DNA of 64,000 bases from contig NZ_CP188319.1 of the NCBI RefSeq assembly GCF_050033475.1, positions 1,550,001-1,614,000 of the forward strand, read 5' to 3'. The translations under genes were made by a program, and so were the position numbers. Within the stretch, counting starts at the first letter, position 1; each line of letters begins with the position of its first letter. The stretch is from Cetobacterium sp050033475 (GTDB lineage Bacteria > Fusobacteriota > Fusobacteriia > Fusobacteriales > Fusobacteriaceae). The notes beneath the pieces are model-generated. The model saw only the letters and a program-made list of their open reading frames with translations. It was not told the DNA's origin and ran no database searches. Shown piece after piece: positions 32,423 to 42,546 of the stretch.

Positions 32423-34369
32423 TTATTTTTCAAAAACAATTTCAGCATTCAATCTTTTTGCCTCTTTAAAAACAATATCATTTAAATCTTTCTCTTCTAA
32501 AATTCCTAAATATGTTACCCCTTTATATTCATAAAGATTTCCCACACGATTTATTTCATTTGAAGGTATTGATATATTAAGCTTATTTTTTATATTATTA
32601 GATTGATTTTTATTTTGTTTAGAAGATATTTCCATTTTTAATTTTTCTTTTTTTTCTTTAAACTCTTTTATTTTTTCTTTTTTTACTTTTAATTCTTTCT
32701 CTAAATTATCTGTATTTTCATTCATTTGTTTTAAATTATTTTCAATATTATTAGATTGATTTTTACCCTTATTTTTCATTTTATTTTTTTTAGGAGATAT
32801 TTCTGTTTTGGATTTTCTAATTTTCTCTTCTTTTATTTTAGACTCTTTTTCTAACTCCTGAATTTTTTCATCTATTTCTTTTATTTGTTTCTTTATATTA
32901 CTTTCTTTAATTTTAAAATCTATTTCATTCTTATCAAAGGTATTATTTTTGTTTATTTCTGTTATCTCCTCTAATATTTTTACAATATCTTTATACTTCA
33001 TAGATAAAAAATTCATCTCTTTTATTTTTTCTAATCTCTCTATATTAGATGATAATTTTTTGATTTTTACTTCCTTAAATAATCTAACTAAAATATTTTT
33101 ATCATTTTTTAACTCATCTATACTGGCCTTCACCCCTGAAATTTCTCTATTCAGTAGACCTTTTATATCCTTATTAAATTTTTCCCATTCTTTTACTAAA
33201 GAAGCTTTACTAGCTTGTTTTGGTAGATAGGGTGGATATACATCTAGTTTATACTCATATGCCAAGGCAATATCACTTAAATCAAAATTCATTTGTTTTT
33301 TTATATGTTCTTTTAAATCATAATTTAAATATTCATCTATAGATTCTGTTTTTATTGAATTTAAATTTTTATATATTTTCTCCTTTACTTCTAATTCTTT
33401 ACTTATATTTTTTAAAAAGAAAAATTTTCCAACTATCTTTCCAACTTTTATTTTATTAACATACTTATAATTTGATGTTAATTCTAAATTATTTCTATAG
33501 CTTTTAAATTTTTCCAATTGATTTTCATTTAAAGATATTATAAAGGTATTTTTTGAATTTTCAAAATCTGATATATAATAACCTTCATATTCTGTAAAAA
33601 ATAAAGGTCCTAAATTATCCATGGAATTAATAAATATTTCATTATATTTTCCTATATTTTTTATATATTCAAAATTTTTCAAATCTTTTTTTTCCACTTG
33701 AAGATAGCTATTTTTTAAATTATCATAATTTATATTTGTCATATATTTAGAATAAATATTTTGATTTTTTGAAATAAAATGTTCAAAAATATTTATAATT
33801 CTATCACCATTTTCAACAATATTATCATAGAGATAATTTTCAAATAGACTTTTTGCTTTTATTTTTCCATTTTTTCTAAACTCCAGTTCACATTTATTCC
33901 AGAATGTATTAACAAAAATTTTCTTTAAATCTTTAGATTGTTTCTCATCAGTATCTAAAATATGATTAAAATTATTTTCTGAAATATCCCCTTGACCTAA
34001 AATACCTCGAAATTCTCCCTGTCTCTCTTTAATTACTATTGTTGTATCAGGCAAATTAGAAGACTGTCTAATTAAAGTCTTTCCATAATATTCTTCTAAT
34101 AAACTTCCATTTTCAACAATAATATAAAATATAACTCCTCTTTCCAATCCATCATTTAAAGATTTTTTAATTTTTATTAAATCTAACTTTCTAGATAAAA
34201 TATATACCACATCGTTATAATTTGCCGATTCAATAATATCTATAAATTTTGCCAACATACTTTCTCTGATATATCTATTTTGTTCATTTTTTTTATATTC
34301 TATAAATATATTTTCTAATATCTCATTAGAATTATCCTTAATCAATTGCTCTGTTCTTAAAATTTCCAT
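32423..34369 (-). CDS. PLD-like (degenerate) coiled-coil protein, 648 residues
   Basis: The N-terminus (about 35-140) resembles a phospholipase-D/HKD fold: FIDIIESANYNDVVYILSRK, then LNDGLERGVIFYIIVENGS and FRGILGQGDISENNF. But no HxKxxxxD motif is present, so nuclease activity is doubtful. The middle (150-400) is unassigned. The C-terminal third (about 480-600) is strongly charged coiled coil (EKESKIKEEKIRKSKTE) with an internal repeat (SKQNKNQSNNI / KNKGKNQSNNI), and a small globular end (YEYKGVTYLGILEEKDLNDI). It is the last gene of the helicase operon, 17 bases after its neighbour. Probably a structural or DNA-binding partner of the helicase. Confidence 0.55.
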   Translation of the reverse strand: MEILRTEQLIKDNSNEILENIFIEYKKNEQNRYIRESMLAKFIDIIESANYNDVVYILSRKLDLIKIKKSLNDGLERGVIFYIIVENGSLLEEYYGKTLIRQSSNLPDTTIVIKERQGEFRGILGQGDISENNFNHILDTDEKQSKDLKKIFVNTFWNKCELEFRKNGKIKAKSLFENYLYDNIVENGDRIINIFEHFISKNQNIYSKYMTNINYDNLKNSYLQVEKKDLKNFEYIKNIGKYNEIFINSMDNLGPLFFTEYEGYYISDFENSKNTFIISLNENQLEKFKSYRNNLELTSNYKYVNKIKVGKIVGKFFFLKNISKELEVKEKIYKNLNSIKTESIDEYLNYDLKEHIKKQMNFDLSDIALAYEYKLDVYPPYLPKQASKASLVKEWEKFNKDIKGLLNREISGVKASIDELKNDKNILVRLFKEVKIKKLSSNIERLEKIKEMNFLSMKYKDIVKILEEITEINKNNTFDKNEIDFKIKESNIKKQIKEIDEKIQELEKESKIKEEKIRKSKTEISPKKNKMKNKGKNQSNNIENNLKQMNENTDNLEKELKVKKEKIKEFKEKKEKLKMEISSKQNKNQSNNIKNKLNISIPSNEINRVGNLYEYKGVTYLGILEEKDLNDIVFKEAKRLNAEIVFEK

Positions 34370-34386
34370 CTAACCCTCTCCAATAA

Positions 34387-35424
34387 CTAAATTGTTTTTT
34401 TCCATTCTTCTGCACTATTTTCAAAACTAAGATCTAAGGGAGCTCTTAAATTCCAATACTCATCGGTATTTTCTAATTTTTCTAATATTTCATTTATTTC
34501 CATTTTTTCCAAATTATAATAACTTAAAAATTCAGAATTAAGTTCCTCTTCATTTTGTTTATTAAATTCATCTATTTCTATATAATTATCTTTCAATATA
34601 TTTTCTATTCTATGAAAATACCATTTCTGAGCTTCCCATTCATTAATTGGCATAACTTTAATATCCTCTAAAGTTATTGAATCGAAGTTATAATCATTAA
34701 TTTCAAAATCATTCTTTTTAAATATTACATTTTTAATAGTATAATTTTCTTCATTATTTTTTTTCCCAAAGTCATAGGTAATCCCCATTGCTTCCATATC
34801 CTTATTCCAAATAAAATTATCCCTATTTTCTAATATCTTTAAAATTGATTTGTAGGATAAGTTAATGTTTTCTAAATTTATTTGAACTTTTTTTTCTTTT
34901 ATACCGTAGTCTATATCTTCAATGTAAAAATTATATTTTCCATCAAGTTCAACTTCATAATTTAATTGTACCTGTGTAGGTACATTTTTTTTCTCACAAA
35001 AAACTTCTTGATCTTTAAAAATTTTATATTTTTTATCTCTATCTTTTATGGAAATAATCTCTTGTTTTTTTAAACTTCTTTTCTCTGAAAAACTTAGATT
35101 GTCTAAACTAGAACAAGTAATTACATCTATAATAGCTTTAAAAATATTATCCTCTAATTCAACAAATATATATTCACCTTTCTCCTTAAGGTATACACAA
35201 TTAGTTTCTACACAGTGCTCACCTTTAGATGTTAGGTTATAATTATTATCTATTAATCCTAAGGGTAAAAGTAAATTCTTTTTAACTCTTACATCTATAT
35301 TTTCCTCAGAATCTAGTCTTGTTTTTAAAAAATTAGCTATATCCTCTCTAATACATTGTTTCTCTAATTCTGCTATGGTTTTTATAGAACTTAAGCCCAT
35401 TTTTTTACTACATTTTATTTTCAT
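34387..35424 (-). CDS. Unrecognised protein with winged-helix-like N-terminus, 345 residues
   Basis: I place the start at ATG 35424 (AAAGGGGA upstream), overlapping the helicase stop by 17 bases. Residues about 20-75 (IREDIANFLKTRLDSEENID, LLPLGLIDNNYNLTSKGEHC) look like a winged helix. The rest is acidic, with a Trp-rich stretch (INEWEAQKWYFHRIENILKD) and YWNLRAPLDLSFENSAEEW at the end. No catalytic motif is visible. The overlap with the helicase suggests a fixed partner. Family unknown. Confidence 0.55.
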   Translation of the reverse strand: MKIKCSKKMGLSSIKTIAELEKQCIREDIANFLKTRLDSEENIDVRVKKNLLLPLGLIDNNYNLTSKGEHCVETNCVYLKEKGEYIFVELEDNIFKAIIDVITCSSLDNLSFSEKRSLKKQEIISIKDRDKKYKIFKDQEVFCEKKNVPTQVQLNYEVELDGKYNFYIEDIDYGIKEKKVQINLENINLSYKSILKILENRDNFIWNKDMEAMGITYDFGKKNNEENYTIKNVIFKKNDFEINDYNFDSITLEDIKVMPINEWEAQKWYFHRIENILKDNYIEIDEFNKQNEEELNSEFLSYYNLEKMEINEILEKLENTDEYWNLRAPLDLSFENSAEEWKKTI

Positions 35425-38400
35425 ATATATCCCCTTTAACAAACTTTTGAGTATTTAATGCAATCTCTTTTAATTCATTAGAACTAGATCTCTCGCTATA
35501 ATACTTATGCATTCCTACATAAACCATTTGATATTTTGCTCTTGTTATTGCAACATTTAATCTATTTGGATTATCCATAAATCCATCTTTATTTGTTCTT
35601 ACCATGGATAAAAATATTACATCTGCTTCTTGCCCTTGGAATTTATCTACCGTATATAGTTTAATATCAATAATCTTATTTCCTTCATTATTCTCTATTA
35701 CAAATTGACTCATTTTTTTATTTTGAGATTTTTGTGAAAAATTACTACAATACTCTCTTAACATGGTTCTTAATTCTCTTTCTTGTCTTTTATAAAAAGT
35801 TATAATTCCAACTGTTATTGTATTCATTTTTTTATCTGTTAATTTCCATCTTCTTAAGGCTTCTAACTCTCTTTTTATTATATTTACTTCCTCTTTATTA
35901 GATGTTCTTGTTGTATTATAATTATGATCAATCCAAATATTTCTATATAAATATCTTTTATAATCCCAATCTCTATCAATCATTTCCGCATCATTTAAAG
36001 CTTCCTTATTATAAAAAAGTTCTCTTGGCAATTTAGATATATCTGGATGCATTCTATATTGATAATTTAAGGTTATAAAACGATTATTTACATAATCTTT
36101 TTTTCTTATTTTGGTAAATCCTTCTGTTAAAGTTGTTGTTGCATGATACCTTTCCTTTTTATCTATTCCTCTTTGTAAAGACTCCAGAATAGAAGGTAAT
36201 GCCACTTGTTTCAATATAAATAATGAACTATCTATATCACTTCTAGATTTAGACATTGGTAATAAATCATCTATAGTCTTTTCTAAATTTTTAGCTTGTT
36301 CTGCCTTTTTCCCTCTTAAATTTTTTAATTCAAAATTTCTAATTAACATCCAACTAATTTCACTAGCCCATGTTTTTTCCTTAAATGTTGTATTAAGTTC
36401 CAATGGAATATCCATTCCTTTTACTATTTTTCTATCTTTATAAAAATATTGTTCTAAAAAATCTTTTTCCAAATTTTGTCTTAATTCCAAGGATAGAGGT
36501 TCTTTTTTAGAATTTTTTATTGAACTTCTTATTAAAAGAAAGTCAACGGGAATATAATTCTCTAGTTCCTTTAGTAAATTACTTTCAATAAAAATACCTT
36601 TATATTTATAGTTTAAATACAAAGCTGTATTTTTCACCTCTTCCACAGTATTTATCTCAAAATCTTCCCCTTTTAAATTTTTTCTTTGATTAATATTATT
36701 AGTTATAATCAAATATTTTTTCCCATTAAAAAATCTATTATTAACCTCTTCAATAAGATAAGGTATCTCTCTAGAACTTAATGGAACTATGAATTTCATT
36801 ATGTTTTTATTTGAATCCATACATAATTGCTTCAGTAAAAAACAAATATTTTGTAATTCATTTGGAATAAGATTTTTATTATCTTTTACTAAATTTTTTA
36901 CATTACTTTCTATAATTCCTCTATCTGTAAATGGAGATAATTGCTTTACATCACCTACAAGAATCCATTTTTTTGCAAATAAAGCTGGTATTAAAAATTC
37001 ATTAAATGTAGTTTTACTACTTTCATCAATTATTAAATAATCAAATTCAGGATAAATACTTTTATCTCTCACAGAAATTTTATTTTTATTTACCTTATCT
37101 TCATTTTTTACTTTAAAATTTGGATGTTGTAAAATTCCCAAAGTAGTACCACAAACTAAATTTGCTGAATCTAAAATCAATTGTTTATCTAGACCCGAAC
37201 AAAGTTCTATATTATCTATTTGGAATTCTTGAACATCCTCTGACATTCTATGTTCATCTCCAATTCTTACAGGTAATATATTTTCAAAAAATTCCATATG
37301 TTTAAGTCTTTCTAAAACATTGTCTATAGCCACATGGGTTGATCCACAAAGTAATATTCTCTTTTTCTCTTTTATTAATTGACATATTAATTCTAATATA
37401 GCTGTTGTCTTTCCAGAACCTGGTGGTCCTTCTAGCAACATAAAATCAGTTGTTGAAATAGCTCTTTCAACAAATAATCTTTGATTTTCAGTTCCCTTTC
37501 TACTGGGATCTTTAAGTACAAACCATTCATCTTCTTCTATTTTTTTTATGGGGAAATTAGGCCATTGAACATCTGAAATAGGTTTAAATAAATCTAAAAG
37601 AGGCTTTTGTTCTTCTAAAGGTCTATTGATAAAAACATTTAGTGCTTCTAATTGTTTTTCTAATTGATAAGTATTTAAGGATAATTCTAATGTATCTCCC
37701 TCAGGAAATACAGGTTTGCTATTTGATGAATATGTTTTAGTTTTCTCCTTAAGAATGAAAGAAAAATCAGAGTTGTTAGCACTATTTGGAAAAATTTCAA
37801 ATTTTCTTTTTCCATATGGTGTTCTCTCATAGATTTCAACATCATCTTCAAAAAAATGTTCTAAAGGAGAAGAGGTGATAACATCGTCATTTATATCATC
37901 TATTTCTTCCAATTGAATTCTAAATATCTCTTTTTGATCACTTTTTTCTATCTTTTTTATACGAAAATCAAATTCCTTATAAAATACTACTATATCCTCT
38001 AAACTATTTAAAGGATCTATAATTAATTTCATTTTTTCACTAGATTCAATTGAGTTAAATTTAAAATTTTCTCCCTTCCATTTTGAATTTTTATATTTGA
38101 ATTCTTCAAAGGGAAATTTTGGAGTTTCTTCACTTAATTCTACTCCTTCAATTATAGGTTTTTTAGAAGATAATATATAAATATCACCATTTTCTCTTAA
38201 AACCTTATATTGATTTAAAACACTTTCATCAAAGGAGTTAAGTACTTGAAATTTTGTTTTTTCATCATTAACATAAATAGGTATGTCTTTATTCAATCCA
38301 TAAACTTTTAAATTTCCATTATTTAATAATTTAAATTCTAAAAATTTATCATTTTGAACTATGGTTCTTATACTTATTTCCTTTTCATCTAACCAAAGAG

Positions 38401-38887
38401 GTTTTATATTTACTTCATCAAAATCTCCTTTTTTTAAAATATAATTATTTGAATTATTGAAATATGAATAATCTTCTAAATTAAATTTTACAATTTTTTT
38501 ATTCTTTTCAACTCTTAATTTTGGAAATACATTGAATTTTTTTCTATCAGTTTTAGAAATAAATACAATATCTCCTTCTTCAGTTAAAAAACTTTCATCC
38601 TCTTCCTCAGGAATTTCAAATTCTCCCTCTTCAAAGGATGTAGAAATAATTTTTATCTCATATATCATTGAAAGTTTATAAAAAGATTCTTGATTTATTG
38701 GTTCTAATTGAATTACTTCTCCACCAATTTTTTTCCATTTAGCTTTAATATTTTGTTTATGTTTCAAGGCATTTATCGCATTTTTCACAAATATTTCATA
38801 AGGAGTAACTGATTTTTTAATATTATCCCAGCTTTTATCTCCTTCTGCTATAGATCCAAATACATTATAATAGTACATGTTGGACAT
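35408..38887 (-). CDS. Superfamily 1 helicase, Upf1/DNA2-like, 1159 residues
   Basis: The C-terminal half has a full motor: Walker A LLEGPPGSGKTTAI (about 480-493), Ia GSTHVAIDNVLERL, Walker B DYLIIDESSKTTF, motif III ILVGDVKQLSPF, motif IV/V region LNYQYRMHP and ITFYKRQERELRT, motif V VDKFQGQEADVIF and motif VI NVAITRAKYQMVY. The ~450-residue N-terminal part is unlike known helicases and rich in beta-strands, perhaps the partner- or substrate-binding part. GGAG precedes ATG 38887. It heads a three-gene operon divergent from the Hsp70-like operon with only 88 bases between. Probably acts on DNA or RNA in a conflict system; function not established. Confidence 0.9.
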   Translation of the reverse strand: MSNMYYYNVFGSIAEGDKSWDNIKKSVTPYEIFVKNAINALKHKQNIKAKWKKIGGEVIQLEPINQESFYKLSMIYEIKIISTSFEEGEFEIPEEEDESFLTEEGDIVFISKTDRKKFNVFPKLRVEKNKKIVKFNLEDYSYFNNSNNYILKKGDFDEVNIKPLWLDEKEISIRTIVQNDKFLEFKLLNNGNLKVYGLNKDIPIYVNDEKTKFQVLNSFDESVLNQYKVLRENGDIYILSSKKPIIEGVELSEETPKFPFEEFKYKNSKWKGENFKFNSIESSEKMKLIIDPLNSLEDIVVFYKEFDFRIKKIEKSDQKEIFRIQLEEIDDINDDVITSSPLEHFFEDDVEIYERTPYGKRKFEIFPNSANNSDFSFILKEKTKTYSSNSKPVFPEGDTLELSLNTYQLEKQLEALNVFINRPLEEQKPLLDLFKPISDVQWPNFPIKKIEEDEWFVLKDPSRKGTENQRLFVERAISTTDFMLLEGPPGSGKTTAILELICQLIKEKKRILLCGSTHVAIDNVLERLKHMEFFENILPVRIGDEHRMSEDVQEFQIDNIELCSGLDKQLILDSANLVCGTTLGILQHPNFKVKNEDKVNKNKISVRDKSIYPEFDYLIIDESSKTTFNEFLIPALFAKKWILVGDVKQLSPFTDRGIIESNVKNLVKDNKNLIPNELQNICFLLKQLCMDSNKNIMKFIVPLSSREIPYLIEEVNNRFFNGKKYLIITNNINQRKNLKGEDFEINTVEEVKNTALYLNYKYKGIFIESNLLKELENYIPVDFLLIRSSIKNSKKEPLSLELRQNLEKDFLEQYFYKDRKIVKGMDIPLELNTTFKEKTWASEISWMLIRNFELKNLRGKKAEQAKNLEKTIDDLLPMSKSRSDIDSSLFILKQVALPSILESLQRGIDKKERYHATTTLTEGFTKIRKKDYVNNRFITLNYQYRMHPDISKLPRELFYNKEALNDAEMIDRDWDYKRYLYRNIWIDHNYNTTRTSNKEEVNIIKRELEALRRWKLTDKKMNTITVGIITFYKRQERELRTMLREYCSNFSQKSQNKKMSQFVIENNEGNKIIDIKLYTVDKFQGQEADVIFLSMVRTNKDGFMDNPNRLNVAITRAKYQMVYVGMHKYYSERSSSNELKEIALNTQKFVKGDIYENKM

Positions 38888-38975
38888 TTTTTTCTCCTTT
38901 TTTATAGTGGATTTATCCTGAATATATGATAATATAAATTATATAATCAATCAACAAAAATATCAGGAGGATTTT
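38888..38975. promoter_or_regulatory. Divergent promoter region of the two-operon system
   Basis: Plus side: CTGAAT (38918-38923), 18 bases, TATAAT (38942-38947), then AGGAGG before the Hsp70-like gene. Minus side: TATAAA (38901-38906) and GGAG before the helicase. The two promoters occupy the same 88 bases, so the operons are likely co-regulated. Confidence 0.5.
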
Positions 38976-41693
38976 ATGATTACAAAAGTAGACTTTATTA
39001 ATAAACATACTTTTATCAAATACAGTGTACAAAATACTAATAATGATAAACTTAGTATTCCTTTTATTCCTATCAATGAAAAAAATTATGATAGTTATAT
39101 AACAACAAGCAATAATGAACAATTTCAAATCCCCATAGATGTTCTCATTGGTTCCCGCGACTTCTCTTCTGAAGAAAGAGATAAATACGCTGATGTTTGT
39201 GAATATATTGATTCATACTATGACGAAGATAACTTTAAATTAAATACTGTGGAAGTTTATCCTTCCTTTAAGGAAATAGATACTTATTTAAAACTATTCG
39301 ATTTAACAGATAAAGAAATCAATGGATATGAAGTTTTAGATGTTACTTCTAAACCTATTTGGTTATTTAACGGAAAAAGAAAATTTCAATATAAACTAGA
39401 TGGGGTTGACGATAATTTATTTAAAAACATTTCTTCTGCAACTTTTAAAATTCATAGTATTAAATCTCAAACTCAAGAAAAAATAGGCTACAGCGTTTCT
39501 ATTGAAAAAATATCCAACAGCATTTCTGATAAATTTTTCATTGATACAGATGAATTAGGAAAAATTAGCAAAATAACTGATCCCGATGGAGTTTCAACAA
39601 ATTCAACCATTGATTTTAAAATAAAAAATCTTACTATTTCATGTCCCATAGATATAAAAATAATCGACTTATCTTTAAACAACGATATCCATAAAAAAGA
39701 TGAAATTTCCATAGATTTTGGTACCTCTTCAACTTGTATAGCATATTCTATTAATAAAATGTTACACTTCTCTGATAGAGTAGAGAAAGGCTCTGAAGAA
39801 GAATATGAAAATATGACTTCATTCTTTATCTACGATTGGGATAATATGGATAATTTATGGAATGATTCTAATAACAGTTTACCCTATTTATTAAAATTAG
39901 AAAATGAAGCTGGAGAAGAATTACTTCCTAATACTGACAAACATTTCGGTGATGGAAAAAATGTACAAAGCTTAATGATTGATTTAAAAAAAGAAAAATT
40001 AGGTGCTAGTATATTCGATATAAAAAATTTAGCTAACCTTAAAAAAAATATAAAATTTAGACAATATAAAAATCATCCAATAGCTCCTGATTTAGAATTA
40101 GGATTTAATGACAAAGCAGTTTTAAATCCAATTGAATTTTATGCATACCTTATAGGAAGAAAGTTAAATTCTCCTATAAAAGGAAATGTCTACTCTAAAT
40201 ATCATCTAACTACTCCTGTTAAATATAGTTCTGAAGCAATCGAAAGAATTAGAAAATCTTTTCAATTGGGATTAGCAAGAAGTTTACCTAATAATATAAA
40301 AGATAAAATTGATGTAAAAGCAATTTATGATGAACCTACAGCTCTATTGGGGAGTTTATTTAATGACCATTTCTCAAATATAAAAGCACCTAAATTTTTC
40401 TCTATTTTTGATTTTGGTGGTGGTACTCTTGATTATATCTTTGGTGTAATTAGACCTGCTATAGAAGAAGGAAATATATATTTAGAAGAAAAAGAAGAAG
40501 AAGAGTATTCCTATGTTATTGAGATTTTTAATTCTGGCGGTAGTAATGAATGCGGCGGGGAAAAAATATTAAAAAGAATGGCCTATAGAATATATCTACA
40601 GAATTCAGATATTCTAGGAAAATCAGTGCCTATACTTGTTCCTGATGGAGAAGAGGAAAGTGATCAAGTTAATAGTTCACTTTATGGAAATGATGTTAAA
40701 AATAGAGTTAACCTTGAACTTATAGTAGAAAAATTTGCTCGTAAACTTTTATATGGAATTAAGTGGGATTCTAAAAATAAAAAATGGACTTCAAATTTTT
40801 TAACAAAATATAAAGAAAACTCTACTTCTTCTTTTCTAGAAGAAGAAGAGTTATTTGCAGCTAAAGAGAATAATGATTCTAAAAATAACTCCCCTATTAT
40901 TAAGGAAGATATTTCTCTTCGAAAACAAGATTCTAGTGAAGAGTCTTTTACTCTTGAAATTGACACCGATGAAATTATTAATTTATATTTAAGTATAATT
41001 AAAGATAATATAGAAGGGTTTCAAAAAGATTTATTAGAAATTTTAAAATTAGACAGAGTTAAATCTATTGCAAAAGAATATAAGATTCCTCTTGATGATG
41101 CATCTTTTAATATTTTCTTAGCAGGAAATTCTTGTAAATCTCTTGTTGTTGAAAAAACTTTAAAAAATATTTTAGAATTCTCTGAAATAAAATATATAAA
41201 ATCTGATAAATATAGTTTAAAAACAGCGGTTGCCAAGGGATACCAAAGATTGAACGGAGATATTTTAATCCACAATTGGAAAAAAGAAAATATTACTAAT
41301 CATAATTTTAATCATGATCCTTTAAAATATAGAATTATCCATTTTGACTTAGGTAAATCCTATGAGGTTATTCCTAAAAATTCATATTTTGATGGAGAGT
41401 TTAAAAGATTATCTGGTCTAGAATTAGGAAGAAATTCATTTACCGTATATTATACTGAAAATAGTAAATTAATGACTGAAGACGATATTGGTAAAGAAGT
41501 TATAAGTAAATCAATAGATATTCCTAAGGACATAATGGAAAAATATGTGGATGGAAAAGGAAAAATACATATTTATATTCAAGCTTATGGATATGACAAA
41601 ATTATTTACGCCTTTGGTAAAAAGAAAGAAATCTTACCTGAAGTACTAATTAATATTGATGACTTTAAAAATAAATGTGTTGTAACTTTATAG
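38976..41693 (+). CDS. Hsp70-like ATPase, 905 residues
   Basis: An unusual ~240-residue N-terminal domain precedes the actin/Hsp70 nucleotide-binding domain: phosphate-1 EISIDFGTSSTCIAY (about 243-257), connect-1-like YDEPTALLGSLF (about 450), phosphate-2 FDFGGGTLDYIFG (about 477-489), and adenosine motif NIFLAGNSCKSLVVEK (about 709). A ~190-residue C-terminal part (from about 760) replaces the DnaK peptide-binding domain and does not resemble it. An acidic insert (EEKEEEEYS) follows phosphate-2. It is the first gene of a seven-gene operon with a coiled-coil, possibly GrpE-like, partner next. I infer a chaperone-type or polymer-type ATPase specialised for this system. Confidence 0.82.
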   Translation: MITKVDFINKHTFIKYSVQNTNNDKLSIPFIPINEKNYDSYITTSNNEQFQIPIDVLIGSRDFSSEERDKYADVCEYIDSYYDEDNFKLNTVEVYPSFKEIDTYLKLFDLTDKEINGYEVLDVTSKPIWLFNGKRKFQYKLDGVDDNLFKNISSATFKIHSIKSQTQEKIGYSVSIEKISNSISDKFFIDTDELGKISKITDPDGVSTNSTIDFKIKNLTISCPIDIKIIDLSLNNDIHKKDEISIDFGTSSTCIAYSINKMLHFSDRVEKGSEEEYENMTSFFIYDWDNMDNLWNDSNNSLPYLLKLENEAGEELLPNTDKHFGDGKNVQSLMIDLKKEKLGASIFDIKNLANLKKNIKFRQYKNHPIAPDLELGFNDKAVLNPIEFYAYLIGRKLNSPIKGNVYSKYHLTTPVKYSSEAIERIRKSFQLGLARSLPNNIKDKIDVKAIYDEPTALLGSLFNDHFSNIKAPKFFSIFDFGGGTLDYIFGVIRPAIEEGNIYLEEKEEEEYSYVIEIFNSGGSNECGGEKILKRMAYRIYLQNSDILGKSVPILVPDGEEESDQVNSSLYGNDVKNRVNLELIVEKFARKLLYGIKWDSKNKKWTSNFLTKYKENSTSSFLEEEELFAAKENNDSKNNSPIIKEDISLRKQDSSEESFTLEIDTDEIINLYLSIIKDNIEGFQKDLLEILKLDRVKSIAKEYKIPLDDASFNIFLAGNSCKSLVVEKTLKNILEFSEIKYIKSDKYSLKTAVAKGYQRLNGDILIHNWKKENITNHNFNHDPLKYRIIHFDLGKSYEVIPKNSYFDGEFKRLSGLELGRNSFTVYYTENSKLMTEDDIGKEVISKSIDIPKDIMEKYVDGKGKIHIYIQAYGYDKIIYAFGKKKEILPEVLINIDDFKNKCVVTL

Positions 41694-41703
41694 GAGGATA
41701 TAG

Positions 41704-42546
41704 ATGAAATTTCCAATAGCTATGCTTAATAAGCTTTTAACAAGAGTACAAAATAATAGTGATACCCTTAATAAAATTAATCTTACAACTGAAGAAATTA
41801 AACAATTAATTCATTCCGAAATTGATAAATGCTCAAAAGAACTTTCTAAACAATTAACTAAAGATATTGTAAATGAACTATTAATAGAAAATATTCAACC
41901 TCTTAATAAAGAAATTAATAATTTAAAAAATGAAATTCATGAAATTCAACAAAGAGGTGAAGAAATGAATAAAAAATTAATATGTGAAAATAACGAATTA
42001 TTAAATCACGTTAAAGATATCAAAGCTTCACAGGAAAATATGCTGAAAATAATGGAAACTCATTTCCAAGAAAAATCTAAATTAAATAAAATAGAAAAAG
42101 AATATAGTAATCAACAAATTGAACTAAATAAATATAAAGAAGGATTCAAATCCATTGAAAAGTTAATTTTTACTATTGATGAAATAGATTCTATCAAAAC
42201 AAGTTTTTACAAAAAATTTAAGTTAATAGAAGGGGATAATACAAATAATATAATAAAAATAGCTTTAAAAACTCAAACAGAAGTAATCAAAGCTAGTTTA
42301 ATGCAATTAAGAGATATTAAAATTGAAACAAAGGAAAAAATTACTCCTGAAGAAGTTTCATTTTACAAAGCCATTAATCAATTTGCTGGAAAAGAAATGA
42401 TTCTAGTGGATAGATTAAATGATAGAGAAATTGATGCACAATATTGGAAAGTTGATGAAAATACAAGATATTTTGCAAAAAAAATATTCCCTCCCATTAA
42501 TACTGGAAATGATATTTTAAGAGGAGTTGCTAAGGGTGAATATTAA
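41704..42546 (+). CDS. Coiled-coil protein, GrpE-like, 280 residues
   Basis: AGGAGG ten bases before the start. Residues about 20-160 form a long coiled coil (LNKEINNLKNEIHEIQQRG, MLKIMETHFQEKSK). A helical segment and a short C-terminal beta-like part (ITPEEVSFYKAINQFAG, TRYFAKKIFPPINTGNDILR) follow, in the same order as GrpE. Directly following an Hsp70-like gene, it may be its nucleotide-exchange partner. The similarity is in architecture rather than sequence. It overlaps the next gene by 11 bases. Confidence 0.55.
   Translation: MKFPIAMLNKLLTRVQNNSDTLNKINLTTEEIKQLIHSEIDKCSKELSKQLTKDIVNELLIENIQPLNKEINNLKNEIHEIQQRGEEMNKKLICENNELLNHVKDIKASQENMLKIMETHFQEKSKLNKIEKEYSNQQIELNKYKEGFKSIEKLIFTIDEIDSIKTSFYKKFKLIEGDNTNNIIKIALKTQTEVIKASLMQLRDIKIETKEKITPEEVSFYKAINQFAGKEMILVDRLNDREIDAQYWKVDENTRYFAKKIFPPINTGNDILRGVAKGEY

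Noticed and set aside
38976..41693. Annotating the Hsp70-like protein as DnaK
   Set aside because: It has an extra 240-residue N-terminal domain, lacks a DnaK substrate domain, has no DnaJ nearby and carries long inserts; only the nucleotide-binding core is shared.
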